Shown: piece by piece, positions 1-7,475 of the stretch
Position numbering within the stretch: the first letter of the stretch is position 1
Layout: every line of letters begins with the position of its first letter
Source of the DNA: CAZHDI01 sp964531285
GTDB taxonomy: Bacteria; Pseudomonadota; Alphaproteobacteria; JAJFIK01
NCBI GenBank assembly: GCA_964531285.1
Contig: CAZHDI010000104.1
Coordinates: forward strand, 1 to 11,555
Reading direction: 5' to 3'
DNA: 11,555 nucleotides
Translations under genes and position numbers: made by a program
Notes under the pieces: model-generated
What the model was told of the DNA's origin: nothing
The model's input: the letters and a program-made list of their open reading frames with translations, nothing else
Databases searched by the model: none

Positions 1-1
1 C

Positions 2-826
2 GCCCTGGCCCCGGCGGAAGTGGTCAAGGTCGTGCTCGACGAGGATGCCGAGCGGATCGAAGTGGTGGTCCCGGACGATCAGCTGTCCCTCGCCATCGGG
101 CGGCGCGGCCAGAATGTCCGCCTCGCCTCCCAGCTTACCGGCTGGGACATTGACATCATGACCGAGCAGGAAGAATCCGAGCGGCGCCAGGAAGAATTCC
201 GCCTGCGCTCCGAGGCCTTCACGGAAGCGCTCGATGTCGATGAGATGGTCGCCCAGCTGCTGGCGTCCGAGGGGTTCGCCTCGCTGGAAGAGGTCGCCTA
301 TGTCGAGTTGGAGGAGCTGTCGGATATCGAGGGCTTCGACGAGGAGACGGCCCACGAGCTTCAGCAGCGCGCCATCGAATATATCGAGGCCCGCAACGCC
401 GAACTGGAAGCCAAGCGCCAGGAACTGGGGGTGGAGGATGCGCTCCTGGACCTCGATAACATGACGCTCGCCATGGGCGTCGCGCTGGGCGAGAACGATG
501 TGAAGACGGTCGAGGATCTGGCCGGTTGTGCCAGTGACGATCTGACCGGCTGGACCGAGCTGCGCGACGGCGAAAAGGTCCGCGAACCGGGCTTCCTGGA
601 CGGCTTCGGGATGACCCGTGATGGTGCCAACGACCTGATCATGCGGGCGCGTCTGATCGTCGGCTGGATCACCGAGGAAGACCTGGCCGGTCCGGCGGAA
701 GACGAGGCTGACGGCGACGAGGCGGCACCCGCCACACCGGACGCGCCCATGAGTTTGGCCGATGAGGTGTTCCGGCCGCGTCCGGCACAGCCCGCCGGCG
801 GCGATGACGGGGAGGCCGAGGCCTGA
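2..826 (+). CDS. nusA: NusA transcription termination/antitermination factor, C-terminal part (5' end outside window)
   Basis: NusA binds RNA polymerase and nascent RNA and modulates pausing, termination and antitermination in the cytoplasm. The reading frame is open from base 2, so this is the last 274 codons plus stop of a gene that begins upstream. The fragment starts in the linker before the second KH domain and shows its GRRGQN loop at fragment residues 33-38, followed by the conserved segment NVRLASQLTGWDIDI. Two acidic helix-hairpin-helix-like repeats follow: one around residues 75-130 with a GFASLEEVAYV stretch, the second around residues 145-225 ending in RARLIVGWI. The tail is acidic and Ala/Pro-rich. 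The TGA stop lies inside the probable start of ylxR (CTGA), which implies translational coupling. Family assignment is very secure; only the left boundary is missing. Confidence 0.97.
   Translation, partial: ALAPAEVVKVVLDEDAERIEVVVPDDQLSLAIGRRGQNVRLASQLTGWDIDIMTEQEESERRQEEFRLRSEAFTEALDVDEMVAQLLASEGFASLEEVAYVELEELSDIEGFDEETAHELQQRAIEYIEARNAELEAKRQELGVEDALLDLDNMTLAMGVALGENDVKTVEDLAGCASDDLTGWTELRDGEKVREPGFLDGFGMTRDGANDLIMRARLIVGWITEEDLAGPAEDEADGDEAAPATPDAPMSLADEVFRPRPAQPAGGDDGEAEA
809..815 (+). promoter_or_regulatory. Shine-Dalgarno sequence deciding the ylxR start
   Basis: GGGGAGG lies inside the last codons of nusA, 7 bases before a CTG codon at 823. It is the only strong ribosome binding site near the 5' end of the ylxR frame. 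That frame is closed by TGA at 805-807 and offers no ATG, GTG or TTG before 910. This site is therefore the main evidence for a CTG start. Confidence 0.6.
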
Positions 827-1512
827 AACGGGCGATCGATCCAGACTCGCTGATCGAGGGCGCGGCGGACGGCGAGCGGATCCGCCGCTGTGCGGTTACC
901 GGCGCGGTTTTGCCCGAGGCGCATCTGATCCGCTTCGTCGCCGATCCGGACGGCCGGATGGTGCCCGACCTGGCCGCCGATCTGCCGGGTCGCGGCACCT
1001 GGATCACCGCGTCGCGGGAGGCCGTCGCCGCCGCAAGCCGGGGCGCCTTTGCCCGCTCGCAGAAGCGCGGCGTGACCGCGCCTATTGATTTGAGTGCCCT
1101 GGTTGCCGATCTCTTGGAGCGGCGGTGTTGCGACGCCCTCGGGCTGGCGCGCAAGAGCGGTGCCCTGGTCACGGGATTTGAGAAGGTGGCGGACACCGTG
1201 CGCGCGGGCCGGGCAGCCGGCCTCGTTGAGGCGAGCGACGGCGCGGCGGACGGGCGCTCGAAGCTGTTCAAGCTGGCCAGCGCGGCGATACCGGGCCTGC
1301 CCGTGATGGCGCCGCTGACGGTGTCTCAATTGAGTTTGGCATTGGGACAGGAAAATGTGGTACACGCATGCCTTACCAATCGGCGGCACGCCGCGCGGCT
1401 CGCGAGGGATGTGCACCGGCTTGGTGGCTTTCGGACGGTGATGCCGGCTGACTGGGTGTGCCCAGAGGGGTTGGCAGTGGTGTCCGGAGCGTTGCCTGTT
1501 TCTCCAGAGTGA
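823..1512 (+). CDS. ylxR: YlxR (DUF448) RNA-binding protein with C-terminal L7Ae-like domain
   Basis: This is the small nucleic-acid-binding protein usually encoded between nusA and infB. In alphaproteobacteria it commonly carries a second, ribosomal-protein-L7Ae-like domain, and both parts are visible here. From a start at 823 the product is 229 residues. The DUF448 hallmark RRCAVTG is at residues 21-27, with PDLAADLPGRGTWI at 48-61. The L7Ae-like part begins near residue 88 and includes ALGLARKSGALVTGFEKV. The start is the odd point: the nearest ATG/GTG/TTG-type codon is TTG at 910, which would remove the RRC..TG motif. A CTG at 823 overlaps the nusA stop as CTGA and sits 7 bases after GGGGAGG. 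I choose CTG; a second in-frame CTG at 850 is less likely. The precise role is unsettled; RNA binding and ties to transcription or translation are family knowledge. Confidence 0.9.
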   Translation: MKRAIDPDSLIEGAADGERIRRCAVTGAVLPEAHLIRFVADPDGRMVPDLAADLPGRGTWITASREAVAAASRGAFARSQKRGVTAPIDLSALVADLLERRCCDALGLARKSGALVTGFEKVADTVRAGRAAGLVEASDGAADGRSKLFKLASAAIPGLPVMAPLTVSQLSLALGQENVVHACLTNRRHAARLARDVHRLGGFRTVMPADWVCPEGLAVVSGALPVSPE

Positions 1513-1597
1513 CTGGCCCCTGCGCAGCGAAGCCGAGCGGTTTCGGCGCGCATCGGCGTTGATCATGGGGCCTTTGGGCTCCGCATGAGTATGGTGG

Positions 1598-1626
1598 CGC
1601 CCTGCCCCGGTTCGCGGGGCCTGGCG
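1598..1626 (+). other. GC-rich hairpin in the ylxR-infB spacer
   Basis: The 202-base spacer between ylxR and infB holds a stem made of CGCC/GGCG (1598-1601 with 1623-1626) and GCCCCG/CGGGGC (1604-1609 with 1615-1620). The two parts are separated by a 2x2 internal loop and capped by a 5-base loop. No T-run follows, so it is not a standard intrinsic terminator. It could be a leader or processing structure, or simply a product of high GC. Otherwise the spacer contains only very short open frames and no convincing promoter. Confidence 0.4.
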
Positions 1627-1714
1627 TGAAAACTTTCCGGCGCGCTGCTCTGGCACCGCGCCTTTCCGTGCCGGCGGTCCGGTCCGGACATATGACAAAC
1701 GCACGAGAGATCAA

Positions 1715-4333
1715 TTGAGTTCATCCGGTCGTAAGCCCCTGTCCCTCAAAGGCAATTCTGGCTCCAGCACGGTGCGTCAGAGCCTCTCGCACAGCCGCAC
1801 CAAGGCGGTTGTGGTCGAGAAAAAGCGCCGCCGTGTGGTGACCCCGAAGGACGGGGCAGAGGCAAAAGCCGCCGACAGCGGGGCGGCTGCCACCGTCACG
1901 GAGACGGTGGTCGAAACCAAGGCGCCGGCCGCGCCGAAGCCCAAGGACTCGAACGGTGCCGCCGCGCAGGCTCCGGCCGCGCCCAAGCCCGCGCCGAAAA
2001 AGAAGGTTCTGCGCACCCTCACCGAGGAGGAAAAGCAGAAGCGGGCGGCCGCCCTGACCCAGGCCAAGAAGCAGGCGGTCGAGGACGAGAAGCGCCGCGT
2101 CGAGGACGAAAAACGCCGGGCCGAGGAAGATGCCCGCCGGGCGGTCGAGGAAGAAGAGAACCGCAAGCGCGAGGCCGAAGAGGCCGAACGCCGCGCAAAG
2201 GAAGAAGCCCAAGAGGCCAAGGCTCAAGAGGCCCAGGAGGCCAAGGCCGCCGCCGAAGCGAAGGCCACGCCCGCGGCGCCCGCCCCGACGCCCGAGGAGC
2301 GCGCTGAAAAAACCGGGACGCGGGCGCGTCCCGCCGAGCCCGTCAAGCGTGCCGGTGACGACGATCGCGCCAAGCGCGGCCGCGGGACCGAGGATCCGAA
2401 CAAGAACCAGCCCAAGAGCAAGACCGAAGCCCGCCGCCGCACGGGCCGCCTGACCATCAATCAGGCGCTCGACGATGACGGGTCCGAGCGCACCCGCTCG
2501 CTTGCATCGGTCCGCCGGGCGCGCGAACGCGAACGCCGCCGGGCCCAGTCGGCCAATCAGCAGCCGCAATTCGTGGTGCGCGACGTGGTGATCCCCGAAG
2601 TCATCACGGTGCAGGAACTCGCCAACCGCATGGCGACCCGCGCGGTCGATGTCATCAAGGTCCTGATGAAGCAGGGCATGATGCTCAAGATCAACGATGT
2701 GATCGATGCCGATACCGCGCAAATCATCGCCGAGGAACATGGCCACACGGTTAAGCGCGTGTCGGAAGCGGATGTCGAGGAAGGCCTGATCGGCAAGGAC
2801 GATGACGAGGGCGATCTGGAAAACCGGGCGCCGGTCGTAACCATCATGGGTCATGTCGACCACGGGAAGACCTCGCTGCTCGATGCGCTGCGCTCGGCCG
2901 ACGTCGTGTCGGGCGAGGCCGGCGGCATCACCCAGCATATCGGCGCCTATCAGGTCGCACTGGAAAGCGGCGACAAGATTTCCTTCCTCGATACGCCGGG
3001 CCACGCGGCCTTCACCCAAATGCGCGCCCGCGGCGCCAAGGTGACCGACCTTGTCGTGCTGGTGGTTGCGGCCGATGACGGCGTGATGCCGCAGACCGCC
3101 GAGGCGATTGCCCACGCGAAGGCCGCCGAAGTGCCGATCATCGTGGCGATCAACAAGATCGATAAGCCGGACGCCGATCCCAACCGCGTGCGCCAGGACC
3201 TGCTCCAGCATGACCTGGTCGTGGAAGGGCTCGGCGGCGACATCCAGGATGTCGAGGTCTCCGCGATCCAGAAAACCGGTCTCGACAAATTGCAGGAAGC
3301 CATCCTGCTCCAGGCCGAGATCATGGAACTCAAGGCCAATCCGGATCGCGCGGCCGAGGGTGTCGCGATTGAGGCCAAGCTCGACAAGGGCCGCGGTCCG
3401 GTGGCCACGGTGCTGATCCAGCGCGGGACCCTGAAGGTTGGCGATGTGTTCGTGGCCGGTGCCGAATGGGGCCGGGTGCGGGCGCTGATCAACGATCACG
3501 GCGATCAGGTCGACGAGGCCGGACCGTCCGTGCCCGTCGAAATCCTTGGCTTTAACGGCACGCCGGAGGCGGGCGATATTTTCGCGGTCGTCGAGAACGA
3601 AGCCCGGGCCCGGGAAATCTCCGAATACCGCCAGCGCAAGCGCCGCGAAATGCGGGTCGGCGGCACCGGTGGACGTGGCTCGCTGGAACAGATGCTGGCC
3701 CAGCTTAAGGCCACCGAAAAGAAAGAGTTCCCGCTGGTCATCAAGGGCGATGTGCAGGGGTCGGTCGAGGCCATTGTCGGCGCCCTGGATCAGATCTCCA
3801 CGGACGAAGTGGCCGCGCGCCCGATCCATTCGGCTGTCGGCGGGATCACGGAATCCGACGTGATCCTGGCTCAGGCGTCGAACTGTCCGATCATCGCGTT
3901 CAATGTCCGCGCCAACAGTCAGGCCCGCGACATGGCCCACCGCGACGGCGTGGAGATCCGCTATTACTCGGTGATCTACGATCTGGTGGATGATGTGAAG
4001 GCGGCCATGTCCGGCCTTCTGGATCCGACGCTGCGCGAGCACTTCCTCGGTAATGCCGAAATCCTGGAGGTGTTCAACATCTCCAAGGTCGGCAAGGTGG
4101 CCGGGTGCCGCGTGACCGAAGGCGTGGTGAAGCGCGGCGCCAAGGTCCGCCTGATCCGCGATCAAGTGGTGATCCACGAAGGCACGCTGTCGACGCTCAA
4201 GCGCTTCAAGGACGAGGTCAAGGAAGTGCATGGCGGCCAGGAATGCGGCATGGCCTTCGAGACCTATCAGGACATGCAGAAGGCCGACGTGATCGAGTGC
4301 TTCGAGGTCGAGGAGATCCAGCGCACGCTCTAA
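1715..4333 (+). CDS. infB: Translation initiation factor IF-2
   Basis: IF-2 is the GTPase that places initiator fMet-tRNA on the 30S subunit and promotes 70S joining. The 872-residue product starts with the family segment RKPLSLKG (residues 6-13). A long Ala/Glu/Lys/Arg-rich, probably helical charged region follows at about 50-270. The conserved IF2_N-type domain is at about 290-350. The G domain has G1 GHVDHGKT at 379-386, G3 DTPGH at 426-430, G4 NKID at 480-483 and G5 SAIQK at 516-520, so every nucleotide-binding motif is intact. Domains II-IV run to the end. The start is TTG at 1715 with a modest GAGAGA Shine-Dalgarno sequence at 1705-1710; no ATG or GTG lies in frame upstream in the spacer. 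A separate 8-codon frame (ATG 1692) ends with TGA overlapping this TTG. The gene is followed by a strong terminator. Confidence 0.97.
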   Translation: MSSSGRKPLSLKGNSGSSTVRQSLSHSRTKAVVVEKKRRRVVTPKDGAEAKAADSGAAATVTETVVETKAPAAPKPKDSNGAAAQAPAAPKPAPKKKVLRTLTEEEKQKRAAALTQAKKQAVEDEKRRVEDEKRRAEEDARRAVEEEENRKREAEEAERRAKEEAQEAKAQEAQEAKAAAEAKATPAAPAPTPEERAEKTGTRARPAEPVKRAGDDDRAKRGRGTEDPNKNQPKSKTEARRRTGRLTINQALDDDGSERTRSLASVRRARERERRRAQSANQQPQFVVRDVVIPEVITVQELANRMATRAVDVIKVLMKQGMMLKINDVIDADTAQIIAEEHGHTVKRVSEADVEEGLIGKDDDEGDLENRAPVVTIMGHVDHGKTSLLDALRSADVVSGEAGGITQHIGAYQVALESGDKISFLDTPGHAAFTQMRARGAKVTDLVVLVVAADDGVMPQTAEAIAHAKAAEVPIIVAINKIDKPDADPNRVRQDLLQHDLVVEGLGGDIQDVEVSAIQKTGLDKLQEAILLQAEIMELKANPDRAAEGVAIEAKLDKGRGPVATVLIQRGTLKVGDVFVAGAEWGRVRALINDHGDQVDEAGPSVPVEILGFNGTPEAGDIFAVVENEARAREISEYRQRKRREMRVGGTGGRGSLEQMLAQLKATEKKEFPLVIKGDVQGSVEAIVGALDQISTDEVAARPIHSAVGGITESDVILAQASNCPIIAFNVRANSQARDMAHRDGVEIRYYSVIYDLVDDVKAAMSGLLDPTLREHFLGNAEILEVFNISKVGKVAGCRVTEGVVKRGAKVRLIRDQVVIHEGTLSTLKRFKDEVKEVHGGQECGMAFETYQDMQKADVIECFEVEEIQRTL

Positions 4334-4355
4334 GTCCTTGAGCCAATGCCATTAT

Positions 4356-4390
4356 AAACCGCTGCCGGATCGCCCGGCGGCGGTTTTTTT
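4356..4390 (+). terminator. Intrinsic terminator after infB
   Basis: A 12-bp stem (4357-4368 with 4374-4385, one G-U wobble) is closed by a 5-base loop ATCGC and runs directly into seven T residues (4384-4390). It lies 23 bases after the infB stop. It should end the nusA-ylxR-infB transcript and separate it from the envelope genes downstream. Confidence 0.92.
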
Positions 4391-4519
4391 GTGCCGTGGG
4401 TTTCGTGCCGCTGCGCTGGGTTGGGTGGTGCCAAACTGTGGCTGTTCTGATTGTGTCGGCGCGGCGCACGGCGTAAGGTCGTGCAGTGTTATACGAGGCC
4501 ATCTCGGGGAGCTAGGGAG

Positions 4520-6298
4520 ATGATGGAACGACCGCGCCGTGCCGCTGCCGCCGCGCTCATGTTGGGCGCGGTGCTGGCCCACCCCGCCCTCGCCCAGAGC
4601 GACATGCCGCCCACCATGACCGAAAGCCCCGCGCCGGTTGCCGCCGATGCGCCGGCCACCGCGGTGCCCGGCCCGCTCATCACTCCGAATATGCCGCCTT
4701 GGGCGGCGGCCGCGCTGGCCAATCAGGTCACCAGCGGTGCCCTGTCGGAGGCGATGCTGGAGCGCTTAGCCCGCGAGATTGAGAACCTGATCCATCAGCA
4801 GGGCACTATAGGCGGCTATCTGACCGGCAACCGTGTCACCATTGCGGATGGGGTCGCCAAGTCTAATCTGATGCTGCTTTATATGATGATCCGTATGCAG
4901 CAATACGGGATTACCCAGGTGGCGACCGCCAACGGCATTCGCTATGTGCTCTCCGGCGAGCCGACGGCCTTCGAGACGTTCGAGGACGCCTTGCGCGCCG
5001 CCCAGGCCCTGAGCGCGGCGGCGGAACGCGACGCGCGCACGGCCCACAAGGCGCTTCTGGACGCGCTTGGCCCAGCGGTGCGCGGGAACGTCGAGGACGC
5101 CCTACCGGAACGTCGCATCGTGCTGCGGCCCGGCCTTCGGGTGCCGGTGACAACGGACGATCCCGATCTGGAGATTTATGTACCGGCCTCGCCCGAGGCT
5201 GCCGCGCGCCGCGAGATCCCGGCGGACCGGCGCACCGTGCCAGCCGACCGGCTGACCCGCGAGGCCGACTGGGTGCCCGACGATTTCGAGGACTCGATCC
5301 CTGTCATGCCGGGCGATGACACGGACCGGCCCATCCCGGCCGACCGGCGGACGGTCCCGGTCGACGAGTTGCAGCGCCAGGCGGCGCGGCGCCGGGTGAT
5401 GGTGGATACCTTTGTCGAACGGGCCAATGGCCGGCTGCGCCGGGAAGCCCTGGAAGCCGAGGTCGAAGTGATCGAGCGGGCCCGGCGCCCGGCGCTGCCG
5501 CCGACGCCGGAGGAGGAGGAAATGCTCAAGAAGATCCGGGAGGACCGCGAGCGTCGGCGGGCCGAGGATCAGGCCGCCATCGAGCGCGAACTGCGTTATC
5601 TGGGTCCGGAGGGACGCAAGCGGCGTCAACGGGACGAGGCCCGGCGCCGTGCCGCGCAAGCGGCCGAAGCCGAACGCCGTGCCGAGGAGGCGCGGCGCGC
5701 GGCGGTTGAGGCCGAAGCTGCCCGGCGCGCCGCTCTGAGCCCGGATGAACGCGCCGCGGAGGATTTTCGGGCGGCCCATGGCGATCCCCGGCCTTTGGTG
5801 CTGGAGCAGGCGGATCCCAATCTGCCGGGCGTATCCTGGCGGATCGTCGTCGATCCGGCGCACCCGAACCGGGTGTCGATCTACACGAAGGACCGGGACC
5901 ATCCGAACTGGGTGCTGGCCGATGCCGTCACCATGGACAGTTTCGGCGCCTACTCATTGCTCATGCGGATCTGGAATGCGATCTACCGGAACCCAACCGT
6001 TCCGACCGATGCGCAGATCCGAAACCTGATGGCGGGGAGCGGGATCAATATCGCCAATATGCGTCTTGTGTCGGGCTCTTATTCCGAGCAACGCCAGGCC
6101 GGCGGCCGAGGCCAGTCCCGCGAGGATAGCATCAGCGCGGATTTCGCCTTCTACAATACGATGGAAGTCGAGCGGACCCGGACCGACGAGGCCAATCATT
6201 ATATGTTCCTGACCGTCGCTGTCCAAAAGACCGTGAACGGTCAGCTCTATGAATATGAGTTCTCGATATGGCTGAAGGACGCCACATTGAAGCGTTGA
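4520..6298 (+). CDS. Unrecognised exported protein with central coiled coil
   Basis: I do not recognise this 592-residue protein. An ATG-ATG pair at 4520 follows GGGGAG (4506-4511) by 8 bases and gives a clear signal peptide: basic MMERPRR, a hydrophobic Ala/Leu stretch, and cleavage after PALA near residue 27. A longer frame from TTG 4451 would bury the signal peptide and is rejected. After the signal come a Pro/Ala linker and a mostly helical N-terminal region (about 55-190). Next is a region with two copies of IPADRRTVPxDxL (residues 233-245 and 272-284). A highly charged Glu/Arg/Ala-rich, probably coiled-coil segment covers about 325-417. A C-terminal globular region of about 165 residues has alternating hydrophobic/aromatic segments, such as YEYEFSIWLKD near the end. 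There is no lipobox and no internal membrane span. It is probably periplasmic or surface-associated. It follows the infB terminator and precedes a beta-barrel gene by 8 bases, so the two are probably co-expressed. No function can be assigned. Confidence 0.85.
   Translation: MMERPRRAAAAALMLGAVLAHPALAQSDMPPTMTESPAPVAADAPATAVPGPLITPNMPPWAAAALANQVTSGALSEAMLERLAREIENLIHQQGTIGGYLTGNRVTIADGVAKSNLMLLYMMIRMQQYGITQVATANGIRYVLSGEPTAFETFEDALRAAQALSAAAERDARTAHKALLDALGPAVRGNVEDALPERRIVLRPGLRVPVTTDDPDLEIYVPASPEAAARREIPADRRTVPADRLTREADWVPDDFEDSIPVMPGDDTDRPIPADRRTVPVDELQRQAARRRVMVDTFVERANGRLRREALEAEVEVIERARRPALPPTPEEEEMLKKIREDRERRRAEDQAAIERELRYLGPEGRKRRQRDEARRRAAQAAEAERRAEEARRAAVEAEAARRAALSPDERAAEDFRAAHGDPRPLVLEQADPNLPGVSWRIVVDPAHPNRVSIYTKDRDHPNWVLADAVTMDSFGAYSLLMRIWNAIYRNPTVPTDAQIRNLMAGSGINIANMRLVSGSYSEQRQAGGRGQSREDSISADFAFYNTMEVERTRTDEANHYMFLTVAVQKTVNGQLYEYEFSIWLKDATLKR
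5216..5371 (+). repeat. Two-copy internal protein repeat (13-residue core, 39-residue period)
   Basis: Within the unknown exported protein, IPADRRTVPADRL (5216-5254) recurs as IPADRRTVPVDEL (5333-5371), spaced by exactly 39 codons. Eleven of 13 residues match, while third codon positions have diverged. This suggests an old duplication kept by selection on the protein rather than a recent DNA duplication. Confidence 0.75.
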
Positions 6299-6306
6299 CC
6301 GCCCGA

Positions 6307-7365
6307 ATGCTGATTATCCGGACGCTGCTCGTTCTGGCGCTCGGCTCAGGGTCCGGCGCGGGGGCCCTGGCGCAATCGACGGAGGCGCCGCCCGCCCAGG
6401 CGGACGATACGAGCGATGTGATCGGGCCGGCGGTGCTGCGCCTGTCGATCATCGGGGACCGGGAGCGGTTGCTCGACCGGGTCGAGGCCGGCGGCGCACC
6501 GGTGCTCTTGGCCCTGCGCCCCGTCCGCTTGGCCCAGGCCAATCCGCGCACCGGCCCGGCCTTCGGTGCCCCGGATCCCGAGCCCCGATGGGCGGTCTGG
6601 GGCCGGCTGGCCACCCGCCGCCAGGAGATCACGCCCGGCGCTCAGGCCTTCGAGACGGCCCAGATCAGCGGGTCGGCCGGCCTGGAGCGGGCCATGACGG
6701 ACACCATCACCGGCGGGCTGTCCTACACGGTCACCCGCTCGCGCTCCGATCTGACGGGTTTCGGCGGCGCACCGGCCCCCCGGACGCAGGACAGCGGCGA
6801 GCATCTCATCTCGGCCTATCTGATCGGCCGGCGCGGGCCCTTCTATTTGACCGGTGCGATGGGCCGGGGCTGGGGCACCGCAGATCTGAGCCGCTCCTTG
6901 GGGCCGGGTTTGGGCCGGGCGCGCGCTGAGACATCCCTTGGCCGCAGTTTCGCGCAGGTCCAGACCGGTGCGACCCATGGGGCCGGACGGTTGGGCTGGC
7001 AGGCCGGTTGGCAGGCTGGGCTTATCGCCGCAACCAGCCAGATCGACGGCTATCGCGACACGGCGGGCGCCCGGTTCGCCGACCGCTCCGACACGCTGGC
7101 GCAGGCGACGGGCGGCATCGTCCTGGCCCATACCATGGTTCTGGGGCGTGGGACGCTGCGCCCGGAACTGCGGGCGCTCTATGCCTATGAGATCCGCCGC
7201 AACACGGTGTTCGCTGGCGAGGATCGCGGCGGTCTCGACCTGAGCGGCGCGATCGTTCGGGACCATGCGTCGGGATGGCGCGCCATGCTGCGCGCCGGCG
7301 CGCTGCTGGCGCGGGCCGATGAGCGGCGCCTTGCCATCGCGGCGACGCTGCGCCGCCGGTTCTGA
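6307..7365 (+). CDS. Outer-membrane autotransporter-type beta-barrel protein with minimal passenger
   Basis: The 352-residue product has a signal peptide (MLIIRT, then a Leu/Ala/Gly core, cleavage after GALA near residue 22). A short region of about 70 residues follows. From about residue 93 to the end there are alternating amphipathic strands rich in Gly, Arg and aromatics, as in autotransporter beta-domains (for example RWAVWGRL at 94-101, and later GWQAGLIAA and LRPELRALYAYE). The last residue is Phe, the usual BAM recognition position. The barrel region of about 260 residues matches the size of a 12-strand translocator, but there is no room for a normal passenger. The start at 6307 gives the cleanest signal peptide. 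ATG 6268 and TTG 6295 (TTGA overlap with the upstream stop) are alternatives, and no strong Shine-Dalgarno sequence is visible, which fits translational coupling to the upstream gene. It could instead be another class of barrel; the family call comes from strand pattern only. Confidence 0.75.
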   Translation: MLIIRTLLVLALGSGSGAGALAQSTEAPPAQADDTSDVIGPAVLRLSIIGDRERLLDRVEAGGAPVLLALRPVRLAQANPRTGPAFGAPDPEPRWAVWGRLATRRQEITPGAQAFETAQISGSAGLERAMTDTITGGLSYTVTRSRSDLTGFGGAPAPRTQDSGEHLISAYLIGRRGPFYLTGAMGRGWGTADLSRSLGPGLGRARAETSLGRSFAQVQTGATHGAGRLGWQAGWQAGLIAATSQIDGYRDTAGARFADRSDTLAQATGGIVLAHTMVLGRGTLRPELRALYAYEIRRNTVFAGEDRGGLDLSGAIVRDHASGWRAMLRAGALLARADERRLAIAATLRRRF

Positions 7366-7370
7366 CGGCC

Positions 7371-7389
7371 CGGACTTTAGAGTCCGTTT
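7371..7389 (+). terminator. Short hairpin after the barrel gene, possible weak terminator
   Basis: A 6-bp perfect stem CGGACT/AGTCCG (7371-7376 with 7381-7386) with loop TTAG begins 5 bases after the stop codon and is followed by only three T residues. It may act as a weak terminator for the two envelope genes or belong to the palindromic spacer that follows. Confidence 0.35.
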
Positions 7390-7407
7390 GGAAACAGGGC
7401 ACCACCA

Positions 7408-7461
7408 GCCCCCTCCCGGCTACCCGATCAGGGTACCATTGTGGGTGGTCGGGACGGGGGC
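7408..7461 (+). repeat. Long imperfect inverted repeat in the convergent spacer
   Basis: GCCCCCTCCCG (7408-7418) pairs with CGGGACGGGGGC (7450-7461), leaving one bulged C. An inner palindrome TACCC-GATCA-GGGTA lies at 7421-7435. Outer ACCACC (7401-7406) has partner-like GGTGG runs inside. The whole may fold as a compound cruciform or hairpin between convergent genes. Confidence 0.5.
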
Positions 7462-7475
7462 GCCGGCCAGGCACC

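Noticed and set aside
910..1512. Shorter ylxR starting at TTG 910
   Set aside because: It would delete the RRCAVTG motif and has no ribosome binding site as strong as the one before CTG 823.
361..1704. A 447-codon minus-strand frame across nusA, ylxR and the spacer
   Set aside because: It is antisense to two conserved genes, with Arg/Ser/Ala-rich low-complexity composition. No ribosome binding site or family motif was seen.
2130..2290. Repetitive Glu/Ala/Lys-rich DNA in infB as a possible repeat element
   Set aside because: It is the normal charged helical linker of IF-2, not a mobile or tandem DNA repeat.
1721..4231. An 836-codon open frame on the minus strand, antisense to infB
   Set aside because: It mirrors a fully conserved infB gene. 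Its protein has the His/Asp/Leu/Gly-heavy composition typical of GC-rich antisense frames, with no recognisable domain.
4489..4495. TTATAC as a -10 box for the unknown exported gene
   Set aside because: No -35-like hexamer lies at 16-18 bases upstream; the match is too weak to call a promoter.
4451..4519. N-terminal extension of the unknown exported protein from TTG 4451
   Set aside because: It would place 23 residues before a classic signal peptide. The Shine-Dalgarno sequence GGGGAG at 4506-4511 fits ATG 4520.
6268..6306. Earlier ATG 6268 for the barrel gene
   Set aside because: It overlaps the upstream gene by 31 bases and adds 13 mostly polar residues before the signal peptide. ATG 6307 gives a standard signal peptide, although the start is not fully certain.
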